The notes under the pieces are model-generated. The model did no database searches and was not told the DNA's origin. It worked only from the letters and a program-made list of their open reading frames with translations. Source: UBA993 sp964436815 (GTDB lineage: Bacteria > Bacillota > Dethiobacteria > DTU022). Taken from it: a stretch of 64,000 bases of DNA. Where the stretch lies: positions 46,603 to 110,602 of the forward strand of contig CAYTER010000001.1 of NCBI GenBank assembly GCA_964436815.1, in the 5' to 3' direction. Made by a program: the position numbers and the translations under genes. Below, one piece after another: positions 44,720-54,309 of this stretch (its first letter is position 1; each line of letters opens with the position of its first letter).

Positions 44720-45154
44720 ATGAGCGAACATGAAAAAGGCAAAAGTGTCGAGTCAACAGAAGCTGTTTTAAAGCCGGATCCGGCAAAAGAAGGTGATAGT
44801 ATTCGCATTTCTTCGGAAGTAATTGCGGTTATTGTCAGCCTCGTATCTAATGATGTGCCGGGTATTGCCGGTATGAGCGGTGGGTTGGTTGGCGGTATCG
44901 CTGAGAAACTGGGCCGTCGTGATCTGACGAAGGGCATAAAAGTTCAGGTTAATGAAGATAAAGTTGTTATTGACTTAAATGTTATCGCCGAGTATGGAGT
45001 ATCTATTGTTGAAGCAACTAACAAACTGAAAAAAGAGATCCGTACCAATGTGGAGAAAACGACCGGTCTGACCGTGGAAGCGGTGAATATTAACGTTCAG
45101 GGGATAAACGTGCCGAAAGTCGAAGGAGAACCTGAAGAAGAGAAACCTGAATAA
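44720..45154 (+). CDS. Asp23/Gls24 family envelope stress protein
   Basis: 144 residues. An Asp23 domain (about 30-125) with VIAVIVSLVSNDVPGIAGM, VIDLNVIAEYGVSI and VNINVQGI. Charged ends with Glu-rich tail. ATG 44720 follows AAAGGAGGAAAT. Strong promoter and terminator make it a monocistronic, probably abundant gene; the family is envelope-associated. Confidence 0.92.
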   Translation: MSEHEKGKSVESTEAVLKPDPAKEGDSIRISSEVIAVIVSLVSNDVPGIAGMSGGLVGGIAEKLGRRDLTKGIKVQVNEDKVVIDLNVIAEYGVSIVEATNKLKKEIRTNVEKTTGLTVEAVNINVQGINVPKVEGEPEEEKPE

Positions 45155-45174
45155 ATGACTTTTCTGCAAAGCGA

Positions 45175-45215
45175 AAAACCGACGTCAAAAAATTGACGCC
45201 GGTTTTTTATTTTTG
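45175..45215 (+). terminator. Intrinsic terminator of asp23
   Basis: AACCG-A-CGTCAA pairs with TTGACG-C-CGGTT around an AAAA loop, followed by TTTTTATTTTT. Confidence 0.88.
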
Positions 45216-45298
45216 CAGGGAAAATGTCAGTCCGAAGAGAATTACTTGCCTGTTTTGCGGTATTGTGCATGGTTTTTATACTGAAAGGGTATCGGATC

Positions 45299-45886
45299 AT
45301 GAAAAATGGATTGCAGGAAAAGCTTATTCTTGGTTTGTTGGCTTTGCTGCTGATTGGTGGCGGCTTCTGGAGAGCAGTTCAGCATAAAGACCCTCAGTTC
45401 ATTTCTCAGCAGGCTGGTTTTACGAGACAATCTGCCACTGATTTGGCTACAGAAAACCCAGAAATTGTAATGATTACTGTTCACCTGGTGGGTGCGGTTA
45501 CCAACCCTGGTGTATATCATCTGCCAGCAGGTTCGCGGGTTTATGAACTTCTGGAAATGTGCGGCGGACTGAATGAAGATGCTGATTCAGAAAGTCTGAA
45601 CCAGGCCCGCCCTTTAATGGACGGAGAACAGGTTTATGTCGGATTTGCAGTTGATAATGGCGGAAGCAAATCCTCGGGCTTCCCGGCCGAAGGGAAGATC
45701 AACATCAACCGGGCCGATGTTTCAGAGTTGATGACCCTGCCCGGTATCGGCGAGGTCAGGGCCAGGCAGATCATTGATCACCGGGATAAAAACGGTTATT
45801 TCACTGACCCCCGGGAACTGATGGATGTGAGCGGAATCGGTGAAAAAACCTTTGCTAATCTGGCCGATCTGATCACCATCTACTGA
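45299..45886 (+). CDS. comEA: ComEA-family DNA-binding protein
   Basis: 195 residues from ATG 45299 (after AAAGGG); a longer form from ATG 45224 would begin just after the asp23 terminator and add a second hydrophobic segment. One membrane helix, then an SLBB domain (HLVGAVTNPGVYHLP) and paired helix-hairpin-helix motifs (LPGIGEVRARQI and VSGIGEKTFANL). Binds DNA at the cell surface in competence; no comEB/comEC follows, the next gene being on the other strand. Confidence 0.88.
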   Translation: MKNGLQEKLILGLLALLLIGGGFWRAVQHKDPQFISQQAGFTRQSATDLATENPEIVMITVHLVGAVTNPGVYHLPAGSRVYELLEMCGGLNEDADSESLNQARPLMDGEQVYVGFAVDNGGSKSSGFPAEGKININRADVSELMTLPGIGEVRARQIIDHRDKNGYFTDPRELMDVSGIGEKTFANLADLITIY

Positions 45887-45889
45887 AAA

Positions 45890-47137
45890 CTATTCGATCT
45901 GCCACGCATTGAGGTAGGCCTCCTGTTCGCAACTTAAGCTGTCAATGCTGATGCCCATTGATTCCAGCTTGATTGAAGCCGTCTCCCGGTCGTACTCGTG
46001 CGGCAGCCTGATCACTTCTTTCGGCAGACCTTTACCCTCTTTAAGCAGGTACAGCATGGCGCCGAATTGCAGGGCAAAAGAAAGATCCATGATTTCAGCC
46101 GGGTGGCCGTCACCGGCAGCAAGATTAACCAGGCGCCCTTCACCCAGAAGATAAATCCGGCGGCCGTCTTTCATTTCGTATTCATCGATGTTTTGCCGGG
46201 GTTGTCCGTTAAACTTGCCCAACCGGGCTAGAGCTGTCTTGTCTATCTCAACATCAAAATGGCCGGCATTGCTTAAAATCGCTCCGTCTTTTAAGAGGGG
46301 GATATGTTCTTCACCAACAATATTCCGGCAACCGGTAGTTGTGACAAAGATATCTCCCAGCTCGGCCGCTTCACTCATTGGCATGACCCGAAATCCTTCA
46401 ACGACAGCTTCCAGGGCATGGATCGGTTCAACCTCGGTAATGATAACGTTTGCGCCTAATCCGGCCGCTCTCATCGCTACTCCGCGACCGCACCAGCCGA
46501 AACCGGAAACCACTACGTTTTTACCGGCAATCAGCAGATTGGTGGTGCGCATAATTCCGTCCCATACCGACTGGCCTGTTCCATAGCGGTTATCAAATAA
46601 ATATTTACACATGGCGTCATTAACGGCAATAACCGGAAAAGTAAGTTCTCCTTCTTCAGCCATCGCCCGCAGACGGATTAATCCGGTAGTTGTTTCTTCA
46701 GCCCCGCCGATCACCTGGTCCAGTAGATCGCGGCGCTCCTTATGCAGCATGGTAACTAGGTCACCGCCGTCATCGATTACCAGCTGCGGGCCTTTTTCCA
46801 GAGCGCTGCGAATATGTGAAGAATATTCTCCGGCGGTTGCGCCGTGCCACCCGAATACATCGATTCCATCCTCAACCAGCGCTGCCGCTATGGCATCCTG
46901 GGTCGAGAGAGGATTACTGCCGGTGATCGTTACTTCAGCTCCGCAGGCCTGGAAAGCTTTGGCCATATAAGCCGATTTTGCTTCAAGATGGATGCAGACC
47001 GTCATTCTGATGCCGTCAAAAGGCCGTTTAACCTGATGTTTTTGGATCAGGTGGTTCAGCACAGGCATATGACGGCTAACCCAATCTATCCGGCGGTGTC
47101 CTTCCGGTGCCAGTTTTATGTCTCTGATTATGCTCAT
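45890..47137 (-). CDS. ahcY: Adenosylhomocysteinase (SAHH), short-tailed form
   Basis: 415 residues. Splits S-adenosylhomocysteine to homocysteine and adenosine using bound NAD. NAD fold GFGWCGRGVAMRA, catalytic region NDAMCKYLFDNRYGTGQS, and SNAGHFDVEID. It ends near AYLNAW without the KPxxYRY-like tail of eukaryotic and many bacterial enzymes, as in Thermotoga and archaea. ATG 47137 follows GGAGAGG. Only 3 bases from the convergent comEA. Confidence 0.95.
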   Translation of the reverse strand: MSIIRDIKLAPEGHRRIDWVSRHMPVLNHLIQKHQVKRPFDGIRMTVCIHLEAKSAYMAKAFQACGAEVTITGSNPLSTQDAIAAALVEDGIDVFGWHGATAGEYSSHIRSALEKGPQLVIDDGGDLVTMLHKERRDLLDQVIGGAEETTTGLIRLRAMAEEGELTFPVIAVNDAMCKYLFDNRYGTGQSVWDGIMRTTNLLIAGKNVVVSGFGWCGRGVAMRAAGLGANVIITEVEPIHALEAVVEGFRVMPMSEAAELGDIFVTTTGCRNIVGEEHIPLLKDGAILSNAGHFDVEIDKTALARLGKFNGQPRQNIDEYEMKDGRRIYLLGEGRLVNLAAGDGHPAEIMDLSFALQFGAMLYLLKEGKGLPKEVIRLPHEYDRETASIKLESMGISIDSLSCEQEAYLNAWQIE

Positions 47138-47301
47138 ATTGACCTCTCCTTATCGGTGCTGCGATTTAGTGTGGCAAGTAAACGTATTTCGTAAAAACCT
47201 GATAAATTCCTTCCTGAAAAAGCTGATCGTTTGAAGGATATTTATTAGTTTTGGAGAATTAAATACCTATAAATCCTGCTCTGCAGGATCAGTTTTCTCG
47301 C

Positions 47302-47330
47302 TTGACAGGCTTGAAAACTTTGTTTAATGT
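47302..47330 (+). promoter_or_regulatory. Possible promoter of the nucleoside operon
   Basis: TTGACA with a poor -10 (TAATGT at 17 bases or TTTAAT at 15). An ATCCTGC/GCAGGAT hairpin lies just upstream at 47273-47289. No purine riboswitch is recognisable in the 225-base gap. Confidence 0.4.
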
Positions 47331-47362
47331 ACAAATGGTTCAAAAAAAGAGGAGGTTTTAAC

Positions 47363-48466
47363 GTGAAAAAGTGGTTGGCTTTACTTCTGGTAGTGGTCTT
47401 TGTTTTTGCCGTGGTTGGCTGCGGCGGGGCAACTCCACCGGCTGATGAAGGCGATGGAGACGCCGGTGATGAGCCTGCAGCACTGAGGGTCGGGATGGTG
47501 ACCGACGCCGGGACTATTGACGATAAGTCCTTCAACCAGGGCACCTGGGAAGGTATACTGCTTGCTGCCAGTGATTTTGGTTTGGAAACCCGTTATCTGC
47601 AGCCGGCAGGAACAACAGAGGCGGATTACATCACCGAGATTGGTAACCTGGTAGATGCCGGGTTCCAGCTTGTTATCTGCCCCGGTTTCAAGTTTGAAAC
47701 AGCAATTTATGATGTCCAGACAAGGTATCCCAATGCCAAGTTTGTCATTCTCGACGGTTATCCTCATGCCGGAGACTGGAACCCGGTTATTAATGATAAC
47801 GTGGTTTCAATTTTCTTTGCCGAGCATGAAGCCGGATTCCTCGGTGGCTTGGCTGCCGCGCTGCAGCTGAAGGAAGGCGAAGTTGGTTTTATCGGCGGTA
47901 TGGAAATCCCGGCCGTTCAGAAGTTCAACTGGGGCTTCCAGCAGGGCGTGCTCTATGCCAATGAAAACTATGGCACCAACATTGTCATGAACGCTGACAA
48001 CTTTATTTACGAAGGATCATTTGACAACGTAGCCGGCGGCCAGCAACTGGCAGCGGCTATGTATGACAAAGGCGTAGATGCAATCTTTGCTGCTGCCGGT
48101 GGTGTCGGTATTGGCGCCATTAACGAAGCAAAAGCGAGGGCAGCAAGCGGAGAGGCAGTCTGGATTATCGGTGTTGACGTTGACCAGTATGGTGACGGAA
48201 TCTATGAGGGCAGCAATTCTATTATCCTGACCTCGGCCATGAAGGGTATCGGCGTAGCCGCCTATGACATGGTTGAGGCGGAACTGAATGGCACATTCCC
48301 CGGCGGGCAGATGTTAACCTTTGATGCCTCAAACGATGGCATCGGGATTCCTAAGGAAAACCCGAACCTCGATCCTGATGTCGAGGATTTGGTATGGGAA
48401 GCATTTGCGGCAATGGCGGCCGGATCCCTGGTTGTATCCGATGTTCAGGGAGACCTTATCAGATAA
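47363..48466 (+). CDS. BMP-family nucleoside-binding lipoprotein
   Basis: 367 residues. Signal peptide with lipobox VVGC (Cys20) and an acidic linker, then a BMP/PnrA fold: VGMVTDAGTIDDKSFNQGTW, CPGFKFE, and IGVDVDQYG. Captures nucleosides for the ABC transporter downstream. GTG 47363 follows GAGGAGG by 7 bases. Confidence 0.95.
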   Translation: MKKWLALLLVVVFVFAVVGCGGATPPADEGDGDAGDEPAALRVGMVTDAGTIDDKSFNQGTWEGILLAASDFGLETRYLQPAGTTEADYITEIGNLVDAGFQLVICPGFKFETAIYDVQTRYPNAKFVILDGYPHAGDWNPVINDNVVSIFFAEHEAGFLGGLAAALQLKEGEVGFIGGMEIPAVQKFNWGFQQGVLYANENYGTNIVMNADNFIYEGSFDNVAGGQQLAAAMYDKGVDAIFAAAGGVGIGAINEAKARAASGEAVWIIGVDVDQYGDGIYEGSNSIILTSAMKGIGVAAYDMVEAELNGTFPGGQMLTFDASNDGIGIPKENPNLDPDVEDLVWEAFAAMAAGSLVVSDVQGDLIR

Positions 48467-48487
48467 TGGTTTAAGTTTGCAGACCTG

Positions 48488-48516
48488 AAAAAGGGCGGTT
48501 TAACCCGCCCTTTTTT
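48488..48516 (+). terminator. Terminator between binding protein and ABC genes
   Basis: AAAAAGGGCGG (48488-48498) pairs with CCGCCCTTTTT (48505-48515), followed by further T. Probably partial, so the binding protein is made in excess over the transporter. Confidence 0.88.
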
Positions 48517-48569
48517 ACTAACCTTTATTGTCCACCAGGGTAGATAAGATTATAGGGGAGCTGATGCGT

Positions 48570-50093
48570 TTGGAACATATCGTGGAAATGAAAGATATCC
48601 GTAAAAGTTTTCCCGGGGTGGTAGCCTGTGATGATATCAACTTCCAGGTTAGAAAAGGCGAGATCCACGCTCTTCTGGGAGAAAATGGCGCCGGCAAATC
48701 AACCCTGATGAATATTTTATTTGGCCTTTACCTGCAGGATCATGGTGATATCTACCTGCGCGGTGAAAAGGTTAACATTGCCAACCCGAACATTGCCAAT
48801 GATCTTGGCATCGGTATGGTTCACCAGCATTTCAAACTTGTCCACAATTTCACGGTTACTGAAAATATCATTCTTGGCATTGAGCCGGTAAAGGCTTTGA
48901 TGGTTGATACCCGTTCAGCATCGGCCCGTATTAGGGATCTGTCTAAAAGATACGGGTTAAATGTTGATCCAGAGGCAAAAATTGAAGATGTTTCTGTGGG
49001 AATGCAGCAGAGAGTGGAAATCCTGAAAATGCTTTACCGGGATGCTGAAATTCTGATCTTTGATGAACCGACGGCAGTCTTAACGCCGCAGGAAGTAATC
49101 GAGCTGATGAAGATCATGCGCAGTCTGATTGAAGAAGGTAAAACAATAATTCTCATTACGCATAAATTGAAAGAAATTATGGCTATTGCCGATCGCTGTA
49201 CGGTAATTCGCTGGGGTAAGGTGGTCGGCACGGTAAATGTTTCCGATACAAATGAAGAGAAACTGGCTGAAATGATGGTCGGCAGAAAAGTGCTATTTGA
49301 CCTTAACAAGAAAGAGGCTAATCCCCGTGAAGATGTCCTGCAGATTGAGAATCTTACCGTATCAGGCAGTACAGGCACTCACGGTTTAAGAAATTTTTCG
49401 CTTACAGTCAAATGTGGCGAAATAGTAGGGCTGGCCGGGGTTGACGGCAATGGTCAGGCTGAGTTGGTTGAAGCAATTATCGGTTTACGCCGGGCTGATT
49501 CAGGAAAGATCTCTATTCATGGGACGGATGTTACCAATATGACCACCCGGCAGAGAATCAACACCGGTATGGCTCATATTCCTGAAGATCGCCATAAACA
49601 CGGCCTGATCCTGGATTATACCGTCCAGGAAAACCTGATTCTTAAAAATTATTACCTCGAACCCTATTCCCGCCGAGGCTTGATCGACTGGGATTATGTT
49701 TATACCCATGCGGAAAAAGTGATCAAAGATTTTGATGTGCGCAGCGGTCAGGGTGCTGAAGCGACCGCCCGCTCACTTTCCGGAGGGAACCAGCAGAAAG
49801 CGATTGTGGGGAGAGAGATTGATGGTAATCCGGATCTCCTGATTGCCGTCCAGCCCACACGCGGGCTGGATGTCGGCGCGATTGAGTATATTCACCAGCG
49901 CCTTCTTGAGCAGCGTGATCAGGGTAAGGCAGTTTTTCTCATCTCGCTCGAACTTGATGAAATCCTCGATTTATCAGACCGCATCGCCGTTATCTACAAT
50001 GGCGAGCTCGTTGGTGTGGTTAATGCATCAGAGACGGATGAAAATGAAATCGGACTGATGATGGCCGGCGGGAAGCGGGGTGCCGTAGCTTGA
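48570..50093 (+). CDS. Nucleoside ABC transporter ATPase (double domain, NupO/YufO-like)
   Basis: 507 residues, two fused ABC domains. First: GENGAGKST, Walker B LIFDEPTAVL and H-loop LITHK. Second: GVDGNGQAE in place of a standard P-loop, signature LSGGNQQKA, and QPTRGLDVG at Walker B. The altered second half is normal for this family. TTG 48570 is 9 bases after GGGGAG; ATG 48564 is only 3 bases away. Confidence 0.93.
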   Translation: MEHIVEMKDIRKSFPGVVACDDINFQVRKGEIHALLGENGAGKSTLMNILFGLYLQDHGDIYLRGEKVNIANPNIANDLGIGMVHQHFKLVHNFTVTENIILGIEPVKALMVDTRSASARIRDLSKRYGLNVDPEAKIEDVSVGMQQRVEILKMLYRDAEILIFDEPTAVLTPQEVIELMKIMRSLIEEGKTIILITHKLKEIMAIADRCTVIRWGKVVGTVNVSDTNEEKLAEMMVGRKVLFDLNKKEANPREDVLQIENLTVSGSTGTHGLRNFSLTVKCGEIVGLAGVDGNGQAELVEAIIGLRRADSGKISIHGTDVTNMTTRQRINTGMAHIPEDRHKHGLILDYTVQENLILKNYYLEPYSRRGLIDWDYVYTHAEKVIKDFDVRSGQGAEATARSLSGGNQQKAIVGREIDGNPDLLIAVQPTRGLDVGAIEYIHQRLLEQRDQGKAVFLISLELDEILDLSDRIAVIYNGELVGVVNASETDENEIGLMMAGGKRGAVA

Positions 50094-51205
50094 AAACAAA
50101 GGTCAGAGTTAAAAAAGACTTTCTGATGTCAATTTTCGCCGTTTTGCTCGGAATGCTGGCCGGGGCCGGTCTGATGGCTGTTACGGGCAATAATCCTCTG
50201 GATGGATTTATTTATCTCTTCCGGGGCGGCACCATGAACATTGAGCGGATTGGCAATACACTAGCGACGGCCACACCGCTGATCTTTGCCGGGCTCTCGG
50301 TTGCCTTCGCTTTTAAAACAGGGCTTTTTAACATCGGGGCTGCCGGACAGATGCTGATCGGCGGCCTTTGCGCCACCGCCATCGGTTTGACTTTTGACTG
50401 GCCAAAACCAATATTGCTCACAGTCATTGTTATTGCATCACTGATTGGCGGTGCCCTCTGGGCAGCGGTGCCCGGTCTGTTGAAAGCCAGGTATAATGTT
50501 CATGAGGTTGTGGCAACGATTATGATGAACTGGATAGCCTATTGGGCTATCTACTATATTGTACCGCAATATTTTAAAGGGCCTTTTCTCGAGACAGAAT
50601 CACAGCGCATCCCGGAAGCGGCATCGATGAAAGTGCCCTGGCTGACCAGCCTTTTCAGTGGATCTTACATCAACCTGGGTTTCTTCCTGGCGATCATCTT
50701 TATTGTGATCATTGCCTTTATTCTGGAAAAAACTACTATGGGATATGAACTGAAAGCTGTCGGTTATAACCGTGACGCCGCTGAGGCGGCCGGTATCAGT
50801 GTCAACCGTAATATAATTTTTTCAATGGCCATCGCCGGTGCGCTGGCCGGGCTGGGTGGAGCTACTTTTTACGTTGGTTTTGCTTCAAATATGCAGATCG
50901 GGGTGCTGCCGGCCCAGGGTTTTGACGGAATTGCTGTTGCCCTGCTTGGGGCTAATGCTCCCTGGGGGGTATTTGCGGCGGCAATCTTTTTTGGTCTTTT
51001 GCATACCGGTAAAGGTTTCATGAGCGCTATGACGGCGATACCTCCGGAGATTGCCGATACGATTATCGCCACGATCATTTATTTTGCCGCTACCAGTGTT
51101 TTAATTGAACGAAACTGGGATAAACTGAAGAAAATCAATCTGGATAACCTCCTGGGACGAAAAAAGACCGGCAACCTGGAAGTTGAAACCGGAGGTGATC
51201 AGTAA
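50090..51205 (+). CDS. Nucleoside ABC transporter permease 1
   Basis: 371 residues, about nine membrane helices, BPD_transp_2 family, with FKTGLFNIGAAGQMLIGGL and YELKAVGYNRDAAEAAGI (cytoplasmic coupling). TTG 50090 overlaps the ATPase stop (TTGA). Confidence 0.93.
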   Translation: MKTKVRVKKDFLMSIFAVLLGMLAGAGLMAVTGNNPLDGFIYLFRGGTMNIERIGNTLATATPLIFAGLSVAFAFKTGLFNIGAAGQMLIGGLCATAIGLTFDWPKPILLTVIVIASLIGGALWAAVPGLLKARYNVHEVVATIMMNWIAYWAIYYIVPQYFKGPFLETESQRIPEAASMKVPWLTSLFSGSYINLGFFLAIIFIVIIAFILEKTTMGYELKAVGYNRDAAEAAGISVNRNIIFSMAIAGALAGLGGATFYVGFASNMQIGVLPAQGFDGIAVALLGANAPWGVFAAAIFFGLLHTGKGFMSAMTAIPPEIADTIIATIIYFAATSVLIERNWDKLKKINLDNLLGRKKTGNLEVETGGDQ

Positions 51206-52152
51206 TGGTTGATCTCATTTACCAACTATTTCCCTACGCCATTGCTTTCACCATTCCTCTCCTGATTACTTCTCTCGGTGGTCTGTTCAGCGAGAGAAGC
51301 GGCGTGATTAACATTGGCCTTGAAGGCCTGATGCTGATGGGCATGTTTGTCGGAGCATTTGTTATCACAAATGTTGAGGCGGCATATCCCACTACTGCAG
51401 TCTGGATTGGCCTGCTTGCAGCAGTTGTCTTCGGGGCTCTTTTTGCCCTCCTGCATGCTTTCGCCTGCGTCACCTTAAATGCTAACCAGGTGATCAGCGG
51501 TATTGCGATTAATATGATTGCCAGTGCGGTTACCGTATACCTGGCCCGTTTCTTAACCGGAAGCGGCAACGTCCAGATTATCAGGGGCATGCCGCGGCTC
51601 ACTATTCCTTTCCTTTCGGATATCCCGATTCTTGGCCGGTTACTATTCACACAAACCTATGCTTCAACCTGGCTGATCCTGCTGATTCTTGCCCTGGCTA
51701 CATTTTTACTCTACAAGACCCGCTTTGGTTTACGTCTGAGGGCTTGTGGTGAACATCCCCATGCGGCAGATTCAGCCGGGGTAAATGTTTACCTGATGCG
51801 TTATATGGCAGTCCTGATATCAGGAGCCTGTGCCGGGCTGGGCGGAGCGACTTTTATTGTAACCTTGTCCGGGGAATTCAATGGCACCGCAGCCGGTTTG
51901 GGATTTTTGGCTCTGGCCGCTTTGATTTTCGGGCAGTGGAAGCCCTGGGGTATTTTAGGGGCTACTTTTTTCTTCGGAACCGCATCAACTATTGCCAATG
52001 TTTCGCAGGCTATCCCAACGTTAGCCCAGATTCCCGGCATTTATTTGAAGACTTTTCCTTATGTTGTCACCCTTTTGGCCCTGATTCTCTCCTCCAAGTC
52101 GTCCCAGGCTCCAAAAGCGATTGGGGAGCCCTACGACAAGGGCAAACGTTAA
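51205..52152 (+). CDS. Nucleoside ABC transporter permease 2
   Basis: 315 residues, about nine membrane helices, same family: SERSGVINIGLEGLMLMG and GLRLRACGEHPHAADSAGV. TAATG overlap with permease 1. Its role with the neighbours is uptake of nucleosides for salvage. Confidence 0.93.
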   Translation: MVDLIYQLFPYAIAFTIPLLITSLGGLFSERSGVINIGLEGLMLMGMFVGAFVITNVEAAYPTTAVWIGLLAAVVFGALFALLHAFACVTLNANQVISGIAINMIASAVTVYLARFLTGSGNVQIIRGMPRLTIPFLSDIPILGRLLFTQTYASTWLILLILALATFLLYKTRFGLRLRACGEHPHAADSAGVNVYLMRYMAVLISGACAGLGGATFIVTLSGEFNGTAAGLGFLALAALIFGQWKPWGILGATFFFGTASTIANVSQAIPTLAQIPGIYLKTFPYVVTLLALILSSKSSQAPKAIGEPYDKGKR

Positions 52153-52170
52153 TATAGCGGAGGTATCTGG

Positions 52171-53484
52171 TTGAGAGTATATGATCTGATTCTTAAAAAA
52201 CGTAACGGTTCTGTTTTAACTAAAGCAGAGATCGATTACCTGATCAAAGGTTATGTCAAAGGTGACATTCCCGATTACCAGATGTCAGCTTTACTGATGG
52301 CCATCTTTTTTAAGGGGATGAGTGAAGAGGAAACCCTTGACCTGACCGGGGCGATGGTTAACTCGGGTGAGACAATTGATCTGAAAGCCATACCCGGGGT
52401 GAAAGTAGATAAACACAGCACCGGCGGAGTGGGCGATACAACCACAATCGTTCTTGCCCCGCTGGTTGCTGCTGCCGGTGCGCCGGTGGCTAAGCTATCC
52501 GGGCGGGGCCTTGGGCATACCGGGGGCACACTCGACAAGCTCGAATCGATTCCCGGTTTTAAAACCGAGATGTCTGTGGCCGAACTGGTAAAAGCGGTTA
52601 AGCAGATCGGGGTGGCGGTAGCCGGGCAAACCGGCAACCTGGTACCTGCCGATAAATTGTTATATGCCCTGCGTGATGTAACGGCAACTGTGGACAGCAT
52701 GCCGCTGATTGCCGGCAGTATTATGAGCAAAAAATTAGCTGCCGGGGCGGACGCGCTGGTGCTGGATGTGAAATCGGGCGATGGCGCTTTTTTAAAAGAT
52801 AGTAAGGAAGCTTTTGAACTGGCTCGGATGATGGTTTCCATCGGTAATGGCGCCGGGCGAAAAACTATTGCTGTGGTAACCAATATGGATCAACCGCTCG
52901 GTTTTGCTGTAGGCAATGCCCTGGAGGTTAAAGAAGCGATCCAGACGCTGAAGGGCGAAGGACCGCCTGATCTGGAAGAACTCTGCCTGGTTCTCGGAGG
53001 CTGGATGCTGGCATTGGCAGGAAAATGTGCTGAACCGGAGCAAGGCATGGAGCTATTGAAAAAGGCGATCAGGAGCGGAGCAGCGTTACAGAAATTTAAA
53101 GAGCTGGTCCGCAATCAGCATGGCAATGAAAAAGTCGCTGATGATCTGTCTTTGTTGCCCGAAGCGGAAAATCAAATCGCGGTGAAGGCTGACATACAAG
53201 GTTATGTCCAAAGTCTGGAAGCGGAAGCGATTGGTCTTGCAGCCATGAATCTTGGTGCCGGAAGAGAAAAAAAGGATTCTGTGATTGATCCGGCGGTCGG
53301 CATTGTTATTAATAAAAAAATCGGCGACGCTGTCCGGGTAGGCGATACTCTTGCTCTACTTTTTGCGCGAAAAGATGCGCCTGATGAGCAGATTGAATCG
53401 GTTAAAGAGATGGTTGCCGGTGCTTACTGTCTGCATGAACAAAAAATTAAACCGCAGGATCTGATCTTAGGCATTGTCAGGTAG
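52171..53484 (+). CDS. pdp: Pyrimidine-nucleoside phosphorylase
   Basis: 437 residues. Releases uracil or thymine and (deoxy)ribose 1-phosphate. DKHSTGGVGDTTT, GLGHTGGTLDKLES and SGDGAFL are family motifs. TTG 52171 after GGAGGT. Named for the family; deoA-type thymidine specificity is not excluded. Confidence 0.95.
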   Translation: MRVYDLILKKRNGSVLTKAEIDYLIKGYVKGDIPDYQMSALLMAIFFKGMSEEETLDLTGAMVNSGETIDLKAIPGVKVDKHSTGGVGDTTTIVLAPLVAAAGAPVAKLSGRGLGHTGGTLDKLESIPGFKTEMSVAELVKAVKQIGVAVAGQTGNLVPADKLLYALRDVTATVDSMPLIAGSIMSKKLAAGADALVLDVKSGDGAFLKDSKEAFELARMMVSIGNGAGRKTIAVVTNMDQPLGFAVGNALEVKEAIQTLKGEGPPDLEELCLVLGGWMLALAGKCAEPEQGMELLKKAIRSGAALQKFKELVRNQHGNEKVADDLSLLPEAENQIAVKADIQGYVQSLEAEAIGLAAMNLGAGREKKDSVIDPAVGIVINKKIGDAVRVGDTLALLFARKDAPDEQIESVKEMVAGAYCLHEQKIKPQDLILGIVR

Positions 53485-53508
53485 CCCTTGAATGGAGTGA
53501 TATAGATT

Positions 53509-54162
53509 ATGTCCGAAAATATGGCAGGATACATCGATCACACCCTTTTAAAACCGGAAGCGACTGAAAAGCAGATCATCAATCTGTGCCGGGAAGCAAT
53601 CGAATTCGGTTTTTATTCCGTCTGTATCAACCCTTCCTATGTTGGTAGAGCCGTGCAGGAACTACTGGGCAGTACTGTTAAAGTATGCTGCGTGGTCGGA
53701 TTTCCCTTAGGCGCCACCACAACAGCCGTTAAAGCTTTTGAAACTGCTGAAGCTGTTAATGCCGGAGCGGCTGAAATAGACATGGTGATGCACATAGGTG
53801 CTCTTAAAAGCGGGGATGAAGAATACGTTACTTTAGATATCGCTGCTGTTGTCAAAGCGGCAGCAGGTCGCCCGGTAAAAGTAATAATCGAAACCGGCCT
53901 TTTAACCGAGGATGAGAAAATTACGGCCTGTCGTCTGGCTAAAACCGCCGGGGCCAGTTATGTTAAAACTTCAACCGGTTTTGGGCCGGGAGGGGCGACA
54001 GTGGCCGACATTCAACTGATGCGTGAAACGGTTGGCCCGGAGCTTGGAGTTAAAGCCTCAGGAGGGGTGCGTGATCGTGATACTGCCGAAAAGATGCTGC
54101 AGGCAGGGGCCACCAGGATAGGCACCAGTTCAGGCGTAACGATCATCGGCCCTATAAGATAA
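53509..54162 (+). CDS. deoC: Deoxyribose-phosphate aldolase
   Basis: 217 residues. Splits deoxyribose 5-phosphate to acetaldehyde and glyceraldehyde 3-phosphate. Schiff-base Lys in [19 protein letters not shown] at the N-terminus and VKASGGVRD near the end. ATG 53509 follows GGAGTG. Last gene of the uptake-salvage operon; a phosphopentomutase is not in this operon. Confidence 0.96.
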   Translation: MSENMAGYIDHTLLKPEATEKQIINLCREAIEFGFYSVCINPSYVGRAVQELLGSTVKVCCVVGFPLGATTTAVKAFETAEAVNAGAAEIDMVMHIGALKSGDEEYVTLDIAAVVKAAAGRPVKVIIETGLLTEDEKITACRLAKTAGASYVKTSTGFGPGGATVADIQLMRETVGPELGVKASGGVRDRDTAEKMLQAGATRIGTSSGVTIIGPIR

Positions 54163-54215
54163 TACCCATCTCCCTGGCTTGTATCTCGCCGGGTTATTGG
54201 CTGCCGGCAGTTATT

Positions 54216-54245
54216 TTGACAAGGTAACACCGGTTAGGCTACAAT
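54216..54245 (+). promoter_or_regulatory. Sigma-A promoter before the UPF0182 gene
   Basis: TTGACA, 18 bases, TACAAT. Predicted start near 54252, so only 58 bases of leader precede ATG 54310, half of it a terminator-like hairpin. Confidence 0.8.
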
Positions 54246-54265
54246 AAAACAGCAGATTGCTAATG

Positions 54266-54294
54266 ACCGGTGAAAGCACCGGTATTTATTTTTA
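54266..54294 (+). terminator. Terminator-like hairpin in the leader of the UPF0182 gene
   Basis: ACCGGTG, loop AAAG, CACCGGT (54266-54283), then ATTTATTTTTA. It lies between the promoter and the gene; it may end the deoC operon transcript or act as an attenuator. Confidence 0.75.
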
Positions 54295-54309
54295 CGGAGG
54301 GGATTATCG

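Noticed and set aside
45255..45282. Promoter TTGCGG-N16-TATACT before comEA
   Set aside because: Its start would leave no ribosome site for ATG 45299 and it lies within the longer possible coding frame.
47138..47362. Purine or SAH riboswitch between ahcY and the nucleoside operon
   Set aside because: No conserved aptamer core was found by eye; only a seven-pair hairpin.
52275..52883. 202-codon minus-strand open frame opposite the nucleoside phosphorylase gene
   Set aside because: Antisense shadow of a conserved gene with no start signal.
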